Origin: Clostridiales bacterium
GTDB taxonomy: Bacteria; Bacillota; Clostridia; Saccharofermentanales; Saccharofermentanaceae
Direction of reading: 5' to 3'
Length of the DNA stretch: 64,000 nt
Assembly: GCA_017620475.1 (NCBI GenBank)
Contig: JAFZQI010000031.1
Location: 23,715 to 87,714 of the forward strand
Below the pieces are notes generated by a model that ran no database searches, was not told the origin of the DNA, and saw only the letters and a list, made by a program, of their open reading frames with translations. Both the position numbers and the translations under genes were made by a program. Below are positions 61,543 to 64,000 of the stretch, one piece after another. Numbering within the stretch: position 1 is the stretch's first letter; every line of letters begins with the position of its first letter.

Positions 61543-62274
61543 ATGAAAACGAGAAAAGGTTTCACACTTATTGAAATGATTTGTGTTATCGCAATGATCG
61601 TATTGCTGACGGCAGTTACATTGTCGAATGTATCAGATTATATTAAGAGATCCCGCGATATGCAGGCTCAGGAAATCGGATATATGGGTATGATGGGTGA
61701 GCAGAAGGAAGAAGTGGATAAGCTTCTGACACATAATGAATATACCCCGGGCAATCCGAATGACGACGATGATAACAATAACACCAACAACAATAACAAC
61801 GGTGGCGGTGGATCCAATAACGGCGGAACATATACACCTCCGCAGAGTGACCCGACACCGACACCGGCGCCGACTCAGGCTCCTGATCCGACACCGGAAC
61901 CGACTCAGGCTCCGACTCCGACACCGGAACCGACCCAGGCTCCTACTCCGACACCCGCACCTCCTCCGCCGCCGGCAGACAACAATCAGCCCGGAAATAA
62001 CGGCCCGACCGAGAATGCGGCAGGAAGCAGCGTCACCTACGCAAGTGATCACTGGGGAAGCAAACTGAAGTTTAACAAGAATATGAATGAAGCGATCATC
62101 AGAACAGACGGAACAGGATTCGCCGTCAACCTTAATGGCCAGTATGGTGTGGAAGATCTTGGTGGCGGACGCTATAAAGTGAAATTCCAGGCACAGGGCT
62201 GGGGCAAAAAAGCGAAAGAGATTCCGTTCCACGTGGATAACCAGACATACTTCGTGATCGAGAGCTTCAACTGA
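61543..62274 (+). CDS. Prepilin-type (type IV pilin-like) surface protein with Pro/Thr linker
   Basis: This 243-residue protein begins with a class III signal: short basic leader RKG, cleavage before F, glutamate at mature position 5 (FTLIEM), then a hydrophobic helix. After about 45 more residues comes an Asn/Asp/Gly run and a Pro/Thr/Gln linker built from PTPEPTQAP-type repeats (about residues 105-150). A C-terminal globular domain of about 75 residues (KLKFNKNMNEAIIRTDGTGF onward) follows. GGGAGGGG precedes the ATG. No pilus assembly ATPase, platform protein or prepilin peptidase lies in the window. Confidence 0.85.
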   Translation: MKTRKGFTLIEMICVIAMIVLLTAVTLSNVSDYIKRSRDMQAQEIGYMGMMGEQKEEVDKLLTHNEYTPGNPNDDDDNNNTNNNNNGGGGSNNGGTYTPPQSDPTPTPAPTQAPDPTPEPTQAPTPTPEPTQAPTPTPAPPPPPADNNQPGNNGPTENAAGSSVTYASDHWGSKLKFNKNMNEAIIRTDGTGFAVNLNGQYGVEDLGGGRYKVKFQAQGWGKKAKEIPFHVDNQTYFVIESFN

Positions 62275-62371
62275 TCCGGTACATCAGATACCACTACTTA
62301 TGAAGATCCACTATGACAGATAGTGACAATTGAGAAAAGACATCAGGCGTATCATAAGTTTTCCTTGCTCT

Positions 62372-62401
62372 GGAGCGGCCTTCCCTGGGCCGCTCCTTTT
62401 T
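62372..62401 (+). terminator. Terminator after the pseudopilin gene
   Basis: GGAGCGGCC (62372-62380) and GGCCGCTCC (62388-62396) form a perfect nine-base-pair stem followed by TTTTT. Confidence 0.9.
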
Positions 62402-62464
62402 CCTGCGAAAAAACCCGAGAGTTTACAATTCAGCAAAAAAGTAGTGCTTTTTGGGCAAAATAGT

Positions 62465-62470
62465 TATAAT
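62465..62470 (+). promoter_or_regulatory. Possible -10 element of the CAP-domain gene
   Basis: A perfect TATAAT lies 64 bases before the GTG start. No good -35 is seen; the octamer GTGCTTTT (62444-62451) sits at about the -35 position. Confidence 0.4.
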
Positions 62471-62534
62471 ATATTTAAGTAAGAAACTGCGACTTGAGCC
62501 ATGGGGATGACTGTAAAAGCAGGGGGGAGAATCA

Positions 62535-63584
62535 GTGAAACTGCAGCGGATTGCTAAGTTGTTTACCAAGAATCTGACGATCATTTCGATCGCAGCAGCT
62601 TTTGTGCTGGGATTTATTGGTATGTCCGATGTGCAGGCGAGCCTTTTCAATACTTCCCTTTGGTTCAAAGAAGAGACATCACTGGAAGCCGGAGATTCCG
62701 GATTGCGTATCGTTTCCCAGGCCCAACTGGATAACGGAAGCGGGAATCAGACGCAGCAGAGCGGAACCGAGGCTTCGGACAGTGAGTCTTCAGTTGATCC
62801 CAATCAGGTTGAACAAAGCGGAAATGTGTCGGCGGATCCTTCGTCCCTGACATCGGATACGACGATTCCGGAAGGATCTTCTTCGGAGGAGAGTTCTTCG
62901 GATACTTCGGCTGATCCTTCTGCAACGGAAGATACGACGGTTCCGGATACCACGGCGTCCGAGACAGCTGACTCGAAGACTTCGGAGACGACGAGAGAAC
63001 CGGAGGATACGGAATCAACGACCACTGAAAAGGTGACCGAGGATACCGAGCAGACGACAGAGGCTCCTCAGGATAGTACAACGGAGGCGCCGCAGGATAT
63101 AGAGACGGAAGCTCCGGAGACGTCAGAGGAACCGGAGACGACGACCGAGGCGGAGACGGAAGCACCTACGACGGAGGCTCCGACGACTACGACGGAAGCC
63201 GTGTCTTTGGGCGATACCAGCGGCTATTATGATGATGATGCGGCCAGGGCAGTGCTTGAACTGGTGAATCAGGAACGAGAAGCCAATGGCCTGGAACCGC
63301 TGTCCTGGAGCGGCTCGCTTGCGAAGGCGGCGAAGATCCGGGCAACGGAGATCGTGGTGAAGTGGTCGCATACCCGTCCGGATGGCAGTGACTGGTATAC
63401 GGTCAGTGACCTGACTTATGGCGAGAATCTGGCTTATGGACAGACTTCTTCTTCGGAAGCGGTAGAGGCCTGGATGAATTCGTCGGGACATAAGGCGAAT
63501 ATTCTCGGCGATTATTCGACACTTGGTGTAGCTTGCTATATCTGCAACGGAACATACTACTGGGCTCAGGAGTTCGGGTTCTGA
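62535..63584 (+). CDS. Secreted CAP/SCP-domain protein with Thr/Glu-rich stalk
   Basis: This 349-residue protein has a signal peptide (membrane-type segment about 15-36, ending near VQAS). A long stalk (about 60-220) of Thr, Ser, Glu, Asp and Pro follows, with many TTEAP-type units. The C-terminal CAP domain (about 228-349) shows LVNQEREANGLEPL, the conserved His in KWSHTRPDGSDW, YGENLAYG, and the SSGHKANIL motif. Such domains occur in many clostridial cell-surface and spore proteins; activity is unsettled. Translation starts at GTG 62535 with GGGGGGAG six bases upstream. A terminator and possible promoter separate it from the pseudopilin gene. Confidence 0.9.
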   Translation: MKLQRIAKLFTKNLTIISIAAAFVLGFIGMSDVQASLFNTSLWFKEETSLEAGDSGLRIVSQAQLDNGSGNQTQQSGTEASDSESSVDPNQVEQSGNVSADPSSLTSDTTIPEGSSSEESSSDTSADPSATEDTTVPDTTASETADSKTSETTREPEDTESTTTEKVTEDTEQTTEAPQDSTTEAPQDIETEAPETSEEPETTTEAETEAPTTEAPTTTTEAVSLGDTSGYYDDDAARAVLELVNQEREANGLEPLSWSGSLAKAAKIRATEIVVKWSHTRPDGSDWYTVSDLTYGENLAYGQTSSSEAVEAWMNSSGHKANILGDYSTLGVACYICNGTYYWAQEFGF

Positions 63585-63588
63585 TTGC

Positions 63589-64000
63589 ATGAAGACTCCA
63601 TGGATATATCGGAATTATGTGCGCTGGCCGCTGATGATCATCATGGTGATGGTCGTGGCGGTCGGCCTTCTTTATATCTTTTTTATTGATCCCGTGAAAT
63701 CTTCGGGCGCAACACTTCCGTGCTTTACCTATACGCATTTCGGGATCTACTGTCCGGGATGCGGGGATACCCGGGCCCTTCATGCTTTGGTGCATGGCCA
63801 TATACTCGAGGCTTTCGATTATAATCTGCTTTTTCCGTTCGTTGTGCTGATCCTGGGCTGGTACTATCTTGTGGGACTGACTACGCTTCTTTTCCGAAAA
63901 AGAGTGATGTGGATCCCGCAGAGTCTTCCGACATGGGGCGTGCTTGCTTTGGCGGGAACGATCGTAGTTTTCACTGTGCTTCGGAATATTCCTTATTGGC
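63589..64000 (+). CDS. DUF2752 membrane protein, 3'-truncated by the window edge
   Basis: The first 137 residues of a small membrane protein are visible, running off the window. One hydrophobic segment (about 14-33) is followed by the DUF2752 signature HFGIYCPGCGDTRALHAL with paired cysteines, then VHGHILEAFDYNLLFPF, a second membrane segment, and a third near the end. The family is widespread in bacteria with unknown function. The start lies five bases after the CAP-gene stop, so the two are probably co-transcribed. No distinct ribosome-binding site of its own is obvious. Confidence 0.85.
   Translation, partial: MKTPWIYRNYVRWPLMIIMVMVVAVGLLYIFFIDPVKSSGATLPCFTYTHFGIYCPGCGDTRALHALVHGHILEAFDYNLLFPFVVLILGWYYLVGLTTLLFRKRVMWIPQSLPTWGVLALAGTIVVFTVLRNIPYW

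Overview
The window looks like the chromosome of an anaerobic, saccharolytic member of the Clostridia (Bacillota), with roughly balanced base composition. The evidence is the gene content: an operon for a V-type ATPase with a sodium-type K subunit, the [FeFe]-hydrogenase maturation GTPase HydF, the ApbE / NusG-domain-II / Gx-transporter trio, a two-gene SufC-SufB iron-sulfur system, a Bce-type peptide-sensing module, and neighbouring cellobiose and cellodextrin phosphorylases. A fibre-degrading gut or rumen clostridium would fit. Species cannot be read from the sequence. Both window edges cut genes.

Layout. Positions 1-6650 hold the 3' part of a giant solute-binding lipoprotein gene, two MalF/MalG-type permeases, an HlyD-like adaptor and a MacB-ectodomain-like membrane protein. 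This is a sugar-importer operon with efflux-style adaptors and no visible ATPase. Positions 6670-9670 hold apbE, a NusG-II protein, a Gx transporter and an NAD(P)H-hydrate epimerase. purA and glmS follow, with a hairpin attenuator or terminator in front of purA, then tRNA-Ala(GGC). Positions 13390-21130 form a cellulose-oligomer zone: a solute-binding lipoprotein, cellobiose phosphorylase and cellodextrin phosphorylase. Then come a class A PBP, an rRNA/tRNA uracil methyltransferase and a full-length paralogue of the first lipoprotein, followed by a LUD-domain protein and hydF.

Positions 30386-39097 (minus strand) carry a complete V-ATPase operon in the order G/H-I-K-E-C-F-A-B-D. Positions 39443-46281 hold an ABC-2 exporter pair, an unknown protein, an extended SDR, an isochorismatase-like hydrolase overlapping a CAT-like acyltransferase, and mnmA. 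Positions 46286-50857 are a bceABRS-like antimicrobial-peptide module whose first ribosome-binding site lies in a long hairpin. sufC-sufB, a GGDEF/EAL protein, tRNA-Ala(CGC), a secreted repeat protein, a GH31 alpha-xylosidase-like enzyme, an iron-ADH homologue lacking metal ligands and the CCA-adding enzyme follow. The window ends with an orphan pseudopilin, a CAP-domain secreted protein and a truncated DUF2752 gene.

How the parts fit: extracellular oligosaccharides are captured by lipoproteins, imported, and cleaved by phosphorolysis or hydrolysis. Reducing equivalents are probably disposed of through [FeFe] hydrogenase, and ion gradients are handled by the V-ATPase. The most unusual signals are the adaptor-containing import operon, an over-represented octamer (AAAAGCAC, 23 copies seen), a LacI-type operator-like 14-mer present twice and identical, and the metal-ligand losses in the iron-ADH homologue.
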